DNA of 64,000 nucleotides. Source: Bacteroidia bacterium (GTDB lineage Bacteria > Bacteroidota > Bacteroidia > AKYH767-A > OLB10). The stretch is taken from contig JAEUTI010000085.1 in assembly GCA_016788065.1 (NCBI GenBank), positions 1-64,000 of the forward strand, given 5' to 3'. A program made the translations under genes and the position numbers. Position 1 is the stretch's first letter, and each line of letters opens with the position of its first letter. The notes below the pieces were generated by a model. It was not told where the DNA came from and ran no database searches. It was given only the letters and a program-made list of their open reading frames with translations. Below are positions 36,156 through 45,798 of this stretch, in pieces.

Positions 36156-36287
36156 TGACTATTATAACAAAATTGTCGTCTAAAAGATTCGGGACGCAAT
36201 TTTAACGGGGGTTCTGACCGTTTATTGTCGGTTCATTTGTAACTAAATAATGGTTATTCGTATAAGTCAGGACTAAATTAGGTGATT

Positions 36288-37304
36288 ATGTTAAAGCGGA
36301 TACTTATTATTTGCCTGTGTATTATGAGTCTGGCGCCGGATAAACTCCTGGCTCAGGATCCTGAATTTACACAATTTTATGCGGCTCCCCTGTACCTGAA
36401 CCCTGCCTTTGCGGGTTCTGCCAGATGTCCACGTATCTCATTGAATTACAGGAATCAATGGCCTGCTCTATCTAAAACTTTCATCACATATGCTGCTTCT
36501 TATGATCAGCATGTGGATGCTGTTGGAGGTGGTTTAGGATTATTGGTAATGAACGATAAAGCTGGCGAAGGAACCCTGAATACCACCAATATCAGCGGAA
36601 TTTACTCCTATCAGCTAAATCTTAGCCGCGATTTCTCGATCCGTTTGGGACTTCAGGGAACATGGGTTCAGAAAAAACTGGATTGGGACAAACTTTATTT
36701 TGGGGATATGATTGATCCAAGATATGGATATGTATATGCAACTCAGGAAACCAGACCCGATCAGTCTAAATCATTTGCGGACTTCTCGGCAGGTATATTA
36801 GCCTATAGTTCAAAGTTTTATGGCGGAGTTGCTGTAAATCACTTAACTCAGCCTGATGAAGCCTTTATTGTTGAAGGATCTTCAGAATTACCAATGAAAA
36901 TTACCGCTCACGTGGGTGCTATGCTCCCCATCGGCGAAACCAAAGTATATAAGTATGCAGCCAGCCGTGATGAAGGAACTTATATCTCCCCCAACCTCCT
37001 TTATCAACAACAAGCAAGCTTCAATCAACTCAACATCGGTGTTTATGTGCTGAAGTCTCCAATTATCGGAGGACTCTGGTACAGAGGCAATTTCGGAAAA
37101 GAATCGTTTATTTCAAGCGAATCTTTTATCGCTTTAATTGGAGTTCAAAAAGGATTGTTTAAATTTGGCTATTCTTACGACGTCACTGTCTCGAAATTGA
37201 CTAATAATGCAACCGCCGGTTCGCATGAAGTTAGTTTCGGAATGCAGTTCGAATGTCGCCCTAAAAAGAAGAGATTCAGGACAATAAGCTGTCCATCCTT
37301 CTAG
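36288..37304 (+). CDS. PorP/SprF-family outer-membrane protein
   Basis: The 338-residue protein has a signal peptide and then QDPEFTQFYAAPLYLNPAFAGSARCPRISLNYRNQWPAL, the defining N-terminal motif of the PorP/SprF family, followed by outer-membrane barrel strands. Family members help secrete or anchor specific surface adhesins (SprF with SprB) or belong to the core PorP complex. I start at the ATG at 36288; a GTG two codons earlier is possible. gldJ follows after 58 bp, so the two are probably cotranscribed. Because several paralogs per genome are usual, core PorP and SprF cannot be told apart here. Confidence 0.9.
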   Translation: MLKRILIICLCIMSLAPDKLLAQDPEFTQFYAAPLYLNPAFAGSARCPRISLNYRNQWPALSKTFITYAASYDQHVDAVGGGLGLLVMNDKAGEGTLNTTNISGIYSYQLNLSRDFSIRLGLQGTWVQKKLDWDKLYFGDMIDPRYGYVYATQETRPDQSKSFADFSAGILAYSSKFYGGVAVNHLTQPDEAFIVEGSSELPMKITAHVGAMLPIGETKVYKYAASRDEGTYISPNLLYQQQASFNQLNIGVYVLKSPIIGGLWYRGNFGKESFISSESFIALIGVQKGLFKFGYSYDVTVSKLTNNATAGSHEVSFGMQFECRPKKKRFRTISCPSF

Positions 37305-37362
37305 TTAGTAATATAATAAGGTATACTCCTGAACATTAATCTAAACCCTAGATAAAACGGTC

Positions 37363-38814
37363 ATGAAGAAAATTTCATTAGTAACACCGGTGATGGCAAT
37401 GATTGCCGGAGCATTGGTTTTTACTTCCTGTACGAAGGAAAAATCATCTGTAACCGGATGGGATTACAATAATGAAAAGAATGGTGGTTTTGAGAAAACA
37501 CCTTATGAAGAACAGGAAACCGGTCCCGGTTTAATCCTGATCGAAGGTGGTACTTTCGCAATGGGCCGCACGGAGCAGGACATCACAATTGATTGGGATA
37601 ACATTCCAAGAAGGGTGACTGTTTCTTCATTCTATATGGATGAATCAGAAATTTCAAACCTCCACTACCGCGAATACCTTTACTGGTTAGATCGCGTTTT
37701 TGGAACCGATTATCCTGAAGTTTATAAAAGAGCTTTACCGGATACATTGGTATGGCGTTCTAAAGTTGGGTTCAACGAGCCTTACGTAGAATTATACCTG
37801 CGTCACCCGGCTTATAGCGATTATCCTGTTGTAGGAGTTAACTGGCTGCAGGCTAATGACTTCTGCGCATGGAGAACCGATCGTGTAAACGAACAAATCT
37901 TGATTCGTGAAGGTATTTTACGTGTAAATCCGGCACAAATAAACGAGGATAACTTTAATACAGACGCCTACCTTTCTAATCAATATGAAGGTTTAGTAAA
38001 AAGTCCGCTTAACGACTTGAATCCGAACCGTGATACCCGTAAAGTTATCATGGAAGACGGAATTTTATTACCTCGTTACCGTCTCCCAACCGAAGCTGAG
38101 TGGGAATATGCTGCACTTGGTTTGGTTGGAAACACTGTATTTGAAAGGGTAACCGATCGTAAACAATATCCTTGGTCAGGTCACGTAGTTCGTAATGCTG
38201 ATGAAAAATACAAAGGCGAAATGCTTGCTAACTTTAAGCGTGGACGAGGTGATAACATGGGGGTTGCAGGCCACTTGAATGATAATGCCGACATTACTGC
38301 TCCTGTTATTTCTTATGTTCCAAACGATTATGGTTTGTATAATATGGGTGGAAACGTTGCTGAATGGGTAGCTGATGTATATCGTCCTTTGTCCCCTGAA
38401 GATAAAGATGACTTCAATCCATACAGAGGTAACGTTTTCAAAACTCAACTTACCGATGAAGAAGGACAAGTAGCAGAAAAAGATTCATTAGGTCGCATTA
38501 TGTACCGTGATGTTTCTGAAGGCGAAAACGAAGGCAGAAGAAATTACACAAAAGCGGATAATAAAAACTACCTCGACGGTGATGAACCGGAATATATCAC
38601 CTATAACTTTGGTGCTACATCAATGATTGATGATCAGGCACGTGTAATTAAAGGTGGATCCTGGAAAGACCGTGCATACTGGATGTCTCCAGGCGCCCGT
38701 CGATTCCTTGATCAGCGTCAGGCAACTGACTACATCGGTTTCCGTTGTGCTATGCACCGTGTCGGTAGTCCTGTTGGATTCTCTCAAAAAGGCAAAAGAG
38801 CTAAGAAAAGATAA
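37363..38814 (+). CDS. gldJ: Gliding motility/T9SS lipoprotein GldJ
   Basis: The 483-residue lipoprotein (lipobox LVFTSC near residue 23) has a formylglycine-generating-enzyme-like (SUMF1) fold: GPGLILIEGGTFAMGR near 60, RRVTVSSFYMDESEISN, RLPTEAEWEYAALG near 245, YNMGGNVAEWVADVY near 330 and IKGGSWKDRAYWMSPGARRF with FRCAMHR at the end. The opening WDYNNEKNGGFEKTPYEEQETGPGL is characteristic of GldJ rather than GldK. GldJ stabilises the gliding/T9SS ring components. The place next to porU and murF agrees with the usual gene order, as I remember it, in flavobacteria. A terminator follows. Confidence 0.9.
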   Translation: MKKISLVTPVMAMIAGALVFTSCTKEKSSVTGWDYNNEKNGGFEKTPYEEQETGPGLILIEGGTFAMGRTEQDITIDWDNIPRRVTVSSFYMDESEISNLHYREYLYWLDRVFGTDYPEVYKRALPDTLVWRSKVGFNEPYVELYLRHPAYSDYPVVGVNWLQANDFCAWRTDRVNEQILIREGILRVNPAQINEDNFNTDAYLSNQYEGLVKSPLNDLNPNRDTRKVIMEDGILLPRYRLPTEAEWEYAALGLVGNTVFERVTDRKQYPWSGHVVRNADEKYKGEMLANFKRGRGDNMGVAGHLNDNADITAPVISYVPNDYGLYNMGGNVAEWVADVYRPLSPEDKDDFNPYRGNVFKTQLTDEEGQVAEKDSLGRIMYRDVSEGENEGRRNYTKADNKNYLDGDEPEYITYNFGATSMIDDQARVIKGGSWKDRAYWMSPGARRFLDQRQATDYIGFRCAMHRVGSPVGFSQKGKRAKKR

Positions 38815-38839
38815 GCTGGTAAATCAGTTAATAACCTAA

Positions 38840-38871
38840 ACGTTCCGGAAAATTCCGGGACGTTTTTTTTT
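38840..38871 (+). terminator. Rho-independent terminator of gldJ
   Basis: ACGTTCCGGA (38840-38849) pairs with TCCGGGACGT (38854-38863) with one G-U pair and an AAAT loop, followed by nine T. It ends the porP/sprF-gldJ transcript just before murF. Confidence 0.88.
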
Positions 38872-38908
38872 GTTCTTTTGTGTAAACTTCAACCGATCAA
38901 CTTAGCAT

Positions 38909-40225
38909 ATGGACGTTATTCAACAGCTGTACACCCTGTTTATCAATGGCGCTGCAATTTGCACAGATACCCGAACTATATCTGCCGGCTCCATCTTTTT
39001 TGCACTCAAAGGAGCAAACTTCAATGGTAACCAATATGCATCTCAGGCATTAAAATCCGGGGCTGCCGCAGTGGTTATAGATGAATATGTTGATACTCCG
39101 GATGACGGGTCAACTTTTTTAGTAGATGATGTTCTCACCTGCCTGCAACAACTTGCCTTGCATCACCGCCGACAATTAAGAATTCCATTCATAGGAATAA
39201 CAGGCAGCAATGGTAAAACAACAACGAAAGAGCTAATAAGTCGCGTGCTTGGAAAAAAGTATCAGGTGCATTACACCAAAGGAAATCTGAACAATCACAT
39301 AGGTGTGCCACTAACTCTTTTAGGAATAACCAAATCGCATGAGATTGCAGTGATTGAAATGGGGGCAAATCATCAAAAAGAAATTGAACTGCTTTGTAGT
39401 ATTGCACGACCAACACATGTTCTAATTTCCAATGTAGGGAAAGCGCACCTTGAAGGATTTGGTGGTTTCGAAGGCGTAAAAAAAGGGAAAGGTGAAATGT
39501 ATGCCTTTGCAAAAAATGCCAATGCCACTGTTTTCATAAACACCGACAATGAACATCTCAAAGAAATGTTAGGCGGTTATACTATGACTGTCAGCTATGG
39601 AACCACAGGAAATGAGGATGTATCAGGAGTCTTAAAGGGAGATGCATCCTATGTTTCTTTGGATTGGAAAACTTCTGATTCTGATCAAATAAATGCAATA
39701 AAAAGTCATATCACCGGTACCTATAATTTTGAAAATATATTATCTGCAATTGCAGTTGGCACTCACTTTAAAGTAACTGCACAGGATATCTCCGATGCAG
39801 TTGAAGCATACGTTCCGGACAACCAAAGATCTCAGGAAATAAAGGTGGGGACGAACCACATTATTCTGGATGCTTACAATGCAAACCCTACCAGCATGGA
39901 AGCAGCTCTTAATAATTTCACTAAACACTTTCAGGGCAAGCGTGCAGTTTTTTTGGGTGATATGTTTGAACTTGGTGAATCGGCAATCTCTGAACACAAA
40001 AGAATTGCTGACTTAGCAATAGCTGCCGGATTTGATCATGTAATTCTGGTGGGCCCTGACTTCAGAAAAGCAGCAACTGATATGGGAGCTATATTTCTGG
40101 AAAATTCTAAAGAAGCTTCTCAATGGCTACAGGAACATCCATTACATAACTTCCACATCCTCATAAAGGGGTCGCGAAGTTCAAAAATGGAATTGGTTTT
40201 GGAAGGATTAAAAGCTACTGCTTAA
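38909..40225 (+). CDS. murF: UDP-N-acetylmuramoyl-tripeptide--D-alanyl-D-alanine ligase
   Basis: The 438-residue Mur ligase adds D-Ala-D-Ala to the UDP-MurNAc tripeptide in the cytoplasm. Visible are an N-terminal UDP-binding part with CTDTRTISAGSIFFALKG, the ATP-binding loop GITGSNGKTTTKEL near residue 97, EMGANHQKEIELL near 155 and DAYNANPTSMEAALNNF near 325, which is MurF-type. The C-terminal domain ends GSRSSKMELVLEGL. Its stop codon is one base from the stop of the convergent wzc gene, so the 3' ends overlap in transcription. Confidence 0.96.
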   Translation: MDVIQQLYTLFINGAAICTDTRTISAGSIFFALKGANFNGNQYASQALKSGAAAVVIDEYVDTPDDGSTFLVDDVLTCLQQLALHHRRQLRIPFIGITGSNGKTTTKELISRVLGKKYQVHYTKGNLNNHIGVPLTLLGITKSHEIAVIEMGANHQKEIELLCSIARPTHVLISNVGKAHLEGFGGFEGVKKGKGEMYAFAKNANATVFINTDNEHLKEMLGGYTMTVSYGTTGNEDVSGVLKGDASYVSLDWKTSDSDQINAIKSHITGTYNFENILSAIAVGTHFKVTAQDISDAVEAYVPDNQRSQEIKVGTNHIILDAYNANPTSMEAALNNFTKHFQGKRAVFLGDMFELGESAISEHKRIADLAIAAGFDHVILVGPDFRKAATDMGAIFLENSKEASQWLQEHPLHNFHILIKGSRSSKMELVLEGLKATA

Positions 40226-40226
40226 T

Positions 40227-42629
40227 TCAGTCTCCTTTAGATCGGGTAAAAAGCTTCTTAGGTGCTGCTTGTCCGTTGGAAGAGTATTCATCATCGTAGT
40301 AGCCATTTCCATTGGAGTAAGCATTCCCGTAGGAATAACCATAAGTGCGTCCAAAACTGGAATCGTTCAAAAGAATACTCAGGTTTTTAAATTTACCTTC
40401 TTCAAATAAAGTATTTAATGAAGTAATGTATTCTTTGCGGGAATAATTTTCGCGGACCACATAAACATTAATGTGGCTATAGTTCATCAGTAAAAATGCA
40501 TCTGATACAATACCAAGTGGAGGAGTATCAACAATTACGAAATCGTAGATCTTTGACAACTCTTCAAACAACATCCCCATCTCTTTTTTACTGATTAACT
40601 CAGAAGGATTTGGTGGGATAGGTCCGGATGGAATTAAGTCGAGGTTTGGAATTCCAGTTGGTTGAATCACATCTTTCAATTGAGAGCGTCCGATCAGATA
40701 AGAGCTCACTCCTGATTCATTGCTGATATTAAAATCCTGATACAGTTTAGGTTTACGTAAATCCAGACCAACAATAACTACCTTGTAGTTTTGCATGGCA
40801 AAAACTGAGGCTAGATTAATCGTGACAAATGATTTACCCTCCCCTCCTACCGAACTGGTTACCAGAATAACTTTGTTCCCCGTTCTGCTTCCAAAGAACT
40901 GGAGATTGGTTCGAATAGAACGAAAGGCTTCGGCAATTCGTGATTTTGGACGATGTTGAACAACCAGATTATCGGTCTTGTTAACATGTCCGACAACTCC
41001 TAAAACCGGAATATCAGTTAATCGTGCAATTTCATCTTTACCACTAACTGTGGTCCGTAATATTTTAAGAATAAAAATGAACAATAAAGGCAGAAGTAAT
41101 GCAGCAAAAAAGGCAAGCAATAGAACTGCTTTTTTATTCGGCTCAACGGGCTCTTCGAAAAGAACTGCTTCATCCAGCACTTTATTATCAGAAATTGCAG
41201 CTGCTTTCGCTATACTGGTTTCAGCTTTTTTCTGAAGCAAATAAATATAGATATTCTGGTTTACCTCAAACTTTCGTTGAATCGACAATAAATCTCTTTC
41301 AATTTCCGGAACATCACGAATTCGGCTTTCATATTGCTGCAACTGATTGTTCAACATTGAATTCGTACTTCTTACATTTTGCTGAATAGATTTTATATTT
41401 TCAATCAGGGATGCTCTTGTATCAGCAATTTGTTGATCAATTATTTTGACGGCCGGTGTTGCACTTTTCACACCATAGGATAAACTCTTTCTCCTGGCCT
41501 GTAATTCCTGAAACTTGCTGATGAGCTCAACCAGCAACGGATCTGGCAATCCAAGTGTGGAAGGAGCCAATGCGGTAAGATCAGAATTAGAAGTGACATA
41601 CTGCAATAAATTGTCGAGTGATTTCAACTCAATATCCGACTTCATCTTTTCCACATCAATGGAGTTGAGTTTGTCGAGAAACGATTTACTTTCTTCACTA
41701 AGATTTACCGTTTTATTTTTTTCTTTGAATCCCTGAAGTTCCCCTTCAATGTCATTTACAACCTTACTTGTTTGATCGAGTTGCTCATCAACAAAACGCA
41801 ATGTCAATGAAGCCACAGAGGTTTTATCCTGAATGTCGAGGTTTATATAAACTTTACATAAAGTATTTAGCACATCAACAGCACGGGCTGGAATCTGATC
41901 CCGGAAAGTAAGCTTAACTATTGTTGCGTCTTTGTCAGGTGATTCGATACGCAGATTAGAAAGGAAGTCATTAATCTGTCCGGCTGCAGAATTTATCACA
42001 AATTCGAATTCATTGAAATCGGGGCCAATTGGATTTCCGGCTGATTTAATAATTTGAATATTAAATTCAGGAGTTTTGATTTTTTCTCCGATTTTATGAT
42101 TCTTGCTATAAGCAAAATCTTTCCCCTGCAGATCTTCCGCTTCAACAGATAAAGTGAAATCGTTTTCTCCGTTAAATGAAACTTTGAAAGGAACATCTTG
42201 CAGCCAGGAAGCAAAAACTGCAGTTGTATCTTTAACAACAACAAATGGCTGCTTCTTATAAAGAGGTTGAACAGGAAATACGGAAGCATTAAAATAACTA
42301 ACTTCCAGGTTTAATTCCTTAATAGCATCCCGCATCACACTACGTGATCCGAGCACTCCTTTTTCGGTGGCAATATTTGCCTGATCACCAAAAAGATCCC
42401 CGGCAAGAAAATCCTGCATGTTCACTGTTGGCTTATTCGTTTCCTGAATAAGGACTGTTGAAGATGCTTCATAAACAGGTAAGGTAAGACGGATATAGAT
42501 GAATGCAGCAATTAAGCTTGCTACCATCGCACCAATAAACCACCAACGCTTCTCACTGATTTCTTTGAAGAAACCTGAAAGATCGATATCATCATCGCCG
42601 GTTTTTACCTCAGATTTATATTTGATCAT
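40227..42629 (-). CDS. Wzc-type polysaccharide co-polymerase / tyrosine autokinase
   Basis: The 800-residue inner-membrane protein has Wzz-like membrane segments near residues 35-55 and 500-520 flanking a large periplasmic coiled-coil region. The cytoplasmic BY-kinase domain shows Walker A VTSSVGGEGKSFVTINLA, Walker A' VVIVGLDLRKPK and Walker B FVIVDTPPLGI. The tail is tyrosine-rich (YGYSYGNAYSNGNGYYDDEY), the autophosphorylation cluster. It works with the Wza-type channel lipoprotein encoded 4 bp upstream to control polysaccharide chain length and export. The glycosyltransferase genes are not here. Confidence 0.95.
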   Translation of the reverse strand: MIKYKSEVKTGDDDIDLSGFFKEISEKRWWFIGAMVASLIAAFIYIRLTLPVYEASSTVLIQETNKPTVNMQDFLAGDLFGDQANIATEKGVLGSRSVMRDAIKELNLEVSYFNASVFPVQPLYKKQPFVVVKDTTAVFASWLQDVPFKVSFNGENDFTLSVEAEDLQGKDFAYSKNHKIGEKIKTPEFNIQIIKSAGNPIGPDFNEFEFVINSAAGQINDFLSNLRIESPDKDATIVKLTFRDQIPARAVDVLNTLCKVYINLDIQDKTSVASLTLRFVDEQLDQTSKVVNDIEGELQGFKEKNKTVNLSEESKSFLDKLNSIDVEKMKSDIELKSLDNLLQYVTSNSDLTALAPSTLGLPDPLLVELISKFQELQARRKSLSYGVKSATPAVKIIDQQIADTRASLIENIKSIQQNVRSTNSMLNNQLQQYESRIRDVPEIERDLLSIQRKFEVNQNIYIYLLQKKAETSIAKAAAISDNKVLDEAVLFEEPVEPNKKAVLLLAFFAALLLPLLFIFILKILRTTVSGKDEIARLTDIPVLGVVGHVNKTDNLVVQHRPKSRIAEAFRSIRTNLQFFGSRTGNKVILVTSSVGGEGKSFVTINLASVFAMQNYKVVIVGLDLRKPKLYQDFNISNESGVSSYLIGRSQLKDVIQPTGIPNLDLIPSGPIPPNPSELISKKEMGMLFEELSKIYDFVIVDTPPLGIVSDAFLLMNYSHINVYVVRENYSRKEYITSLNTLFEEGKFKNLSILLNDSSFGRTYGYSYGNAYSNGNGYYDDEYSSNGQAAPKKLFTRSKGD

Positions 42630-42633
42630 TTTT

Positions 42634-43392
42634 TTAGTTCTCTCTCAGAATCACTGATACGATGAGTGTTAATGTAGCAAGCACTGAAGTAACTACTGCT
42701 ACAGTCGGGCTGATTGTAGTTGCACCTCTGCGGTTAATTGGCTTCACATAAATAACATCATCAGGATAAACAAAAGCCACTTCACTATTGAGTGCCTGCT
42801 TCGAAGTGAGGTCGACTAAAATTTCGCGAACACCATCACCTGTCTTTCTTACTATTTTAATTTCTTTTCTGTCGCCGTAAAAGGTAAGATCACCTGCAAG
42901 ACCAATTGCTTCAAGCAATGATAACTTTTCATTCGGAATATAATACAATCCGGGTTTATTGAATTCCCCAAGCATAGTAACTTTAAAACTGAGCTTCTTC
43001 AAAACAACCACCGGCTCGTCCATAAATTTTTCAAACCGGGCAACAAGCGTGTCTCTGGCTTCTGTCATCGACAATCCTGCAACATTCACTTTGCCAATTA
43101 ATGGAAGCTCAACAAAACCGGAACCATCTACAACAAAACCTTTCTCATAAGGAGAACGATTGTCGATAATTTGTTTATCAACTGTTGAAGCTATTCCAGG
43201 GAATGCTTCAGTATTCACAGTGAATACCTGAATAGATAACAAATCATTCGGGTGAATTTTCAAAACAAAATCCGGACTCTTATATTCTTTGGATGAACCA
43301 TTCTCATCTTGCAGATACACATACTTCTTCTGTGATGCACACGAGAAAAGTGTAAACACAACGAAAATGAAAACGGGTTTTAAAAAATTCAT
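42634..43392 (-). CDS. Wza-type polysaccharide export lipoprotein
   Basis: The 252-residue protein begins with a lipoprotein signal (FTLFSCASQK, Cys near 18). It then has the Poly_export domain (LKIHPNDLLSIQVFTVN, VDGSGFVELPLIGKVNVAGLSMTEARD) and one SLBB segment (KVTMLGEFNKPGLYYIPNEKLSLLEAIGLAGDLT). A C-terminal hydrophobic helix (VAVVTSVLATLTLIVSVIL) is longer than the amphipathic helix of E. coli Wza, so it may span the membrane. It is followed after 4 bp by the Wzc-type kinase gene and preceded by acyl-CoA dehydrogenase on the same strand. Confidence 0.93.
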   Translation of the reverse strand: MNFLKPVFIFVVFTLFSCASQKKYVYLQDENGSSKEYKSPDFVLKIHPNDLLSIQVFTVNTEAFPGIASTVDKQIIDNRSPYEKGFVVDGSGFVELPLIGKVNVAGLSMTEARDTLVARFEKFMDEPVVVLKKLSFKVTMLGEFNKPGLYYIPNEKLSLLEAIGLAGDLTFYGDRKEIKIVRKTGDGVREILVDLTSKQALNSEVAFVYPDDVIYVKPINRRGATTISPTVAVVTSVLATLTLIVSVILREN

Positions 43393-43418
43393 GACTGGTT
43401 TATTTAACCGATGAAAAA

Positions 43419-44558
43419 TTATTGTAGCAATCCTCTTGAGATAACAATTTTCTGGACTTCTGATGTTCCCTCATAAATCTGCGTGATTTTTGCATCGCGC
43501 ATGAGTCGCTCCACATGGAATTCTTTTACGAAACCATAGCCACCGTGAATTTGTACCGCTTCAATAGTGGTATCCATCGCCACTTTGGAAGCAAATAATT
43601 TAGCCATTGAACTTGCTTGTCCATAATCGAGATGCTGATCTTTCAACCAGGCAGCTTTCAAACACAATAAACGTGCAGCTTCAATCTCTGTAGCCATATC
43701 AGCAAGCTTAAATTGAATTGCCTGATGTTTACATATTTCCTGTCCAAATGCTTTACGCTCTTTTGAATATTTCAAAGCCAGTTCAAAAGCTCCGGAAGCA
43801 ATTCCAAGTGCTTGAGAAGCAATTCCAATTCGTCCACCAGTAAGTGTCTTCATCGCGAATTTAAATCCGAAACCATCTTCACCAATACGATTAGCCTTTG
43901 GCACTTTAACATCGGTAAACATCAACGAATGCGTATCCGATCCGCGAATTCCTAATTTATTTTCCTTCAATCCAACTTCAAAACCTGGCATTCCCTTTTC
44001 AACAATCAAACAGTTGATGCCTTTGTGTCCTTTGGCAACATCCGTTTGTGCCATAACCAAATAGACAGAAGCAGTACTTCCGTTGGTAATCCAGTTCTTT
44101 GTTCCATTCAACAAATAATGATCGCCCTTGTCAATAGCTGTTGTTCTTTGAGAAGTTGCATCTGACCCTGCTTCAGGCTCAGAAAGGCAAAAAGCACCTA
44201 TAATTTCTCCTTTTGCTAGTGGTACCAGGTATTTTTGTTTTTGTTCTTCATTTCCAAACTGCTCTAATCCCCAGCAAACCAATGAGTTGTTAACCGACAT
44301 AACCACTGAAGCGGATGCATCAACTTTGGAAATTTCTTCCATTGCCAAAACATAAGATACTGTATCTAGTCCGGAACCTCCATATTTGGGGTCAACCATC
44401 ATCCCTAAAAAGCCCAGTTCACCTAGTTTTTTGATCTGTTCTGCAGGAAATTTTTGATGCTCATCGCGTTCAATAACACCCGGAAGTAATTCATTTTGAG
44501 CAAAATCCCTTGCTGCCTTCTGGATCATTAACTGTTCTTCGGTCAATTCAAACTTCAT
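43419..44558 (-). CDS. Acyl-CoA dehydrogenase
   Basis: The 379-residue flavoprotein has the classic order: N-terminal helices (EEQLMIQKAARDFAQNEL), the FAD/substrate segment FCLSEPEAGSD near 125, WITNG near 155, GRIGIASQALGIASGAFELALKYSKERKAFG, and the C-terminal QIYEGTSEVQKIVISR with the catalytic Glu of EGTSE. It oxidises acyl-CoA to trans-2-enoyl-CoA, passing electrons to ETF; short/medium-chain preference is likely from length but not certain. The wza gene follows after 26 bp, perhaps cotranscribed without functional link. A TAATTTTG element lies upstream (44584-44591). Confidence 0.95.
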   Translation of the reverse strand: MKFELTEEQLMIQKAARDFAQNELLPGVIERDEHQKFPAEQIKKLGELGFLGMMVDPKYGGSGLDTVSYVLAMEEISKVDASASVVMSVNNSLVCWGLEQFGNEEQKQKYLVPLAKGEIIGAFCLSEPEAGSDATSQRTTAIDKGDHYLLNGTKNWITNGSTASVYLVMAQTDVAKGHKGINCLIVEKGMPGFEVGLKENKLGIRGSDTHSLMFTDVKVPKANRIGEDGFGFKFAMKTLTGGRIGIASQALGIASGAFELALKYSKERKAFGQEICKHQAIQFKLADMATEIEAARLLCLKAAWLKDQHLDYGQASSMAKLFASKVAMDTTIEAVQIHGGYGFVKEFHVERLMRDAKITQIYEGTSEVQKIVISRGLLQ

Positions 44559-44583
44559 AATATGCTATTATTGTTAGAAGCCT

Positions 44584-44641
44584 CAAAATTAATTTTTTTT
44601 CGGGGTCTTTTGCGAATGGTGGCAAAACTTTTTTAACCTTG
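44584..44641. promoter_or_regulatory. Divergent promoters for acyl-CoA dehydrogenase and anmK
   Basis: Minus strand: TAATTTTG (complement of 44584-44591) for acyl-CoA dehydrogenase. Plus strand: TTTTG (44608-44612), 21-bp spacer, TAACCTTG (44634-44641) for anmK. The second places transcription start after the GTG at 44641, which argues for the anmK start at 44668. Confidence 0.6.
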
Positions 44642-44667
44642 TGCCTTTGCCACTCATTTACCAGTCG

Positions 44668-45744
44668 ATGACTTTAAAAACGACCATTGCCGGTGTTATG
44701 TCGGGAACCTCACTCGACGGACTTGATATTGCCATTTGTACCTATGAAAAAGATGAAAGACGCTGGTCATTTGAGGTCCTTGCAGCTATCACATTACCCT
44801 ATTCCGATGAATGGAGAAACCGATTGTCGTCGGCATTCACTATGAATGGCAATGATTTAATGCGACTTCATGCCGATTTTGGAACCTATATCGGGCAATG
44901 TGTAAAACAATGTTGTATTGAAAATCATGTGAAACCTGACTATATCAGTTCACACGGTCATACTGTATTTCATCAGCCATCGTTGAATTACACCTTTCAG
45001 GTAGGAAGCGGTGCATCAATAGCAGTGGCATCCGGTTTTGATACTATATGTGATTTTAGGTCAACCGATGTGGCCCTTCACGGACAGGGAGCACCATTGG
45101 TTCCAATTGGGGATCATCACTTATTTGGTGGTCACAGGTTTTGTTTAAATCTGGGAGGATTTGCAAATATTTCGTTTGAAAAAGATGACGAGCGAATTGC
45201 ATTCGATATTTGCCCTGTAAATATTGCTTTGAATTATCTTTCCGAAAAGTTAGGCTATCACTATGATGAAGGCGGAAATCTTGCTGCTGAAGGTCAGATT
45301 ATACCTGGTTTACTGGATCAGCTGAATGCCCTTTCATTCTATGAAATTATGCCTCCGAAATCATTAGGTAGAGAATGGTTTGAAAAAGAATTTTTACCTC
45401 TGATAAATGGAACTGAAAATTCAGTTAAAGATATTTTAAGAACAGTTGTCCAACACATAGCGATTCAAATCTCCAATGTTCTTTTCCTTTGTCCGGGCAC
45501 TACAATTTTTACCACAGGAGGTGGAGCCTACAATAATTTGCTGATTGAAGCCATTGAAGAACAGGTTTCCCGTCATGGCATACACGTTGTGGTACCTGAA
45601 ACAACAATTGTAAATTTTAAGGAAGCAATTATTTTCGGATTTTTAGGTGCACTTCGTATCAATCGCATGCCCAATGCATTAAAATCGGTGACTGGTGCAA
45701 TCAGAGATAATTCCGGTGGCTGCATTTACCTTTCCGGCTCTTAA
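44668..45744 (+). CDS. anmK: Anhydro-N-acetylmuramic acid kinase
   Basis: From the ATG at 44668 the product is 358 residues, opening with the phosphate loop GVMSGTSLDGLDIAI. SHGHTVFHQP lies near 110, DFRSTDVALHGQGAPLVPIGD near 140, LNLGGFANISF near 165 and TGGGAYNNLL near 285. The enzyme phosphorylates and opens 1,6-anhydroMurNAc from cell-wall turnover, giving MurNAc-6-P. A GTG at 44641 would add nine residues but coincides with the promoter, so I reject it. It is separated from the gdh gene by an 80-bp gap with a new promoter. Confidence 0.95.
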   Translation: MTLKTTIAGVMSGTSLDGLDIAICTYEKDERRWSFEVLAAITLPYSDEWRNRLSSAFTMNGNDLMRLHADFGTYIGQCVKQCCIENHVKPDYISSHGHTVFHQPSLNYTFQVGSGASIAVASGFDTICDFRSTDVALHGQGAPLVPIGDHHLFGGHRFCLNLGGFANISFEKDDERIAFDICPVNIALNYLSEKLGYHYDEGGNLAAEGQIIPGLLDQLNALSFYEIMPPKSLGREWFEKEFLPLINGTENSVKDILRTVVQHIAIQISNVLFLCPGTTIFTTGGGAYNNLLIEAIEEQVSRHGIHVVVPETTIVNFKEAIIFGFLGALRINRMPNALKSVTGAIRDNSGGCIYLSGS

Positions 45745-45798
45745 TGCAATTGTTGTGTAATCCTTCATAACCATCTTAACTAAGCACAAATAACTTAC

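Noticed and set aside
44641-44667. GTG start for anmK
   Set aside because: It overlaps the -7 element and would precede the expected transcription start; ATG at 44668 leads directly into the conserved TTIAGVMSGTS motif.
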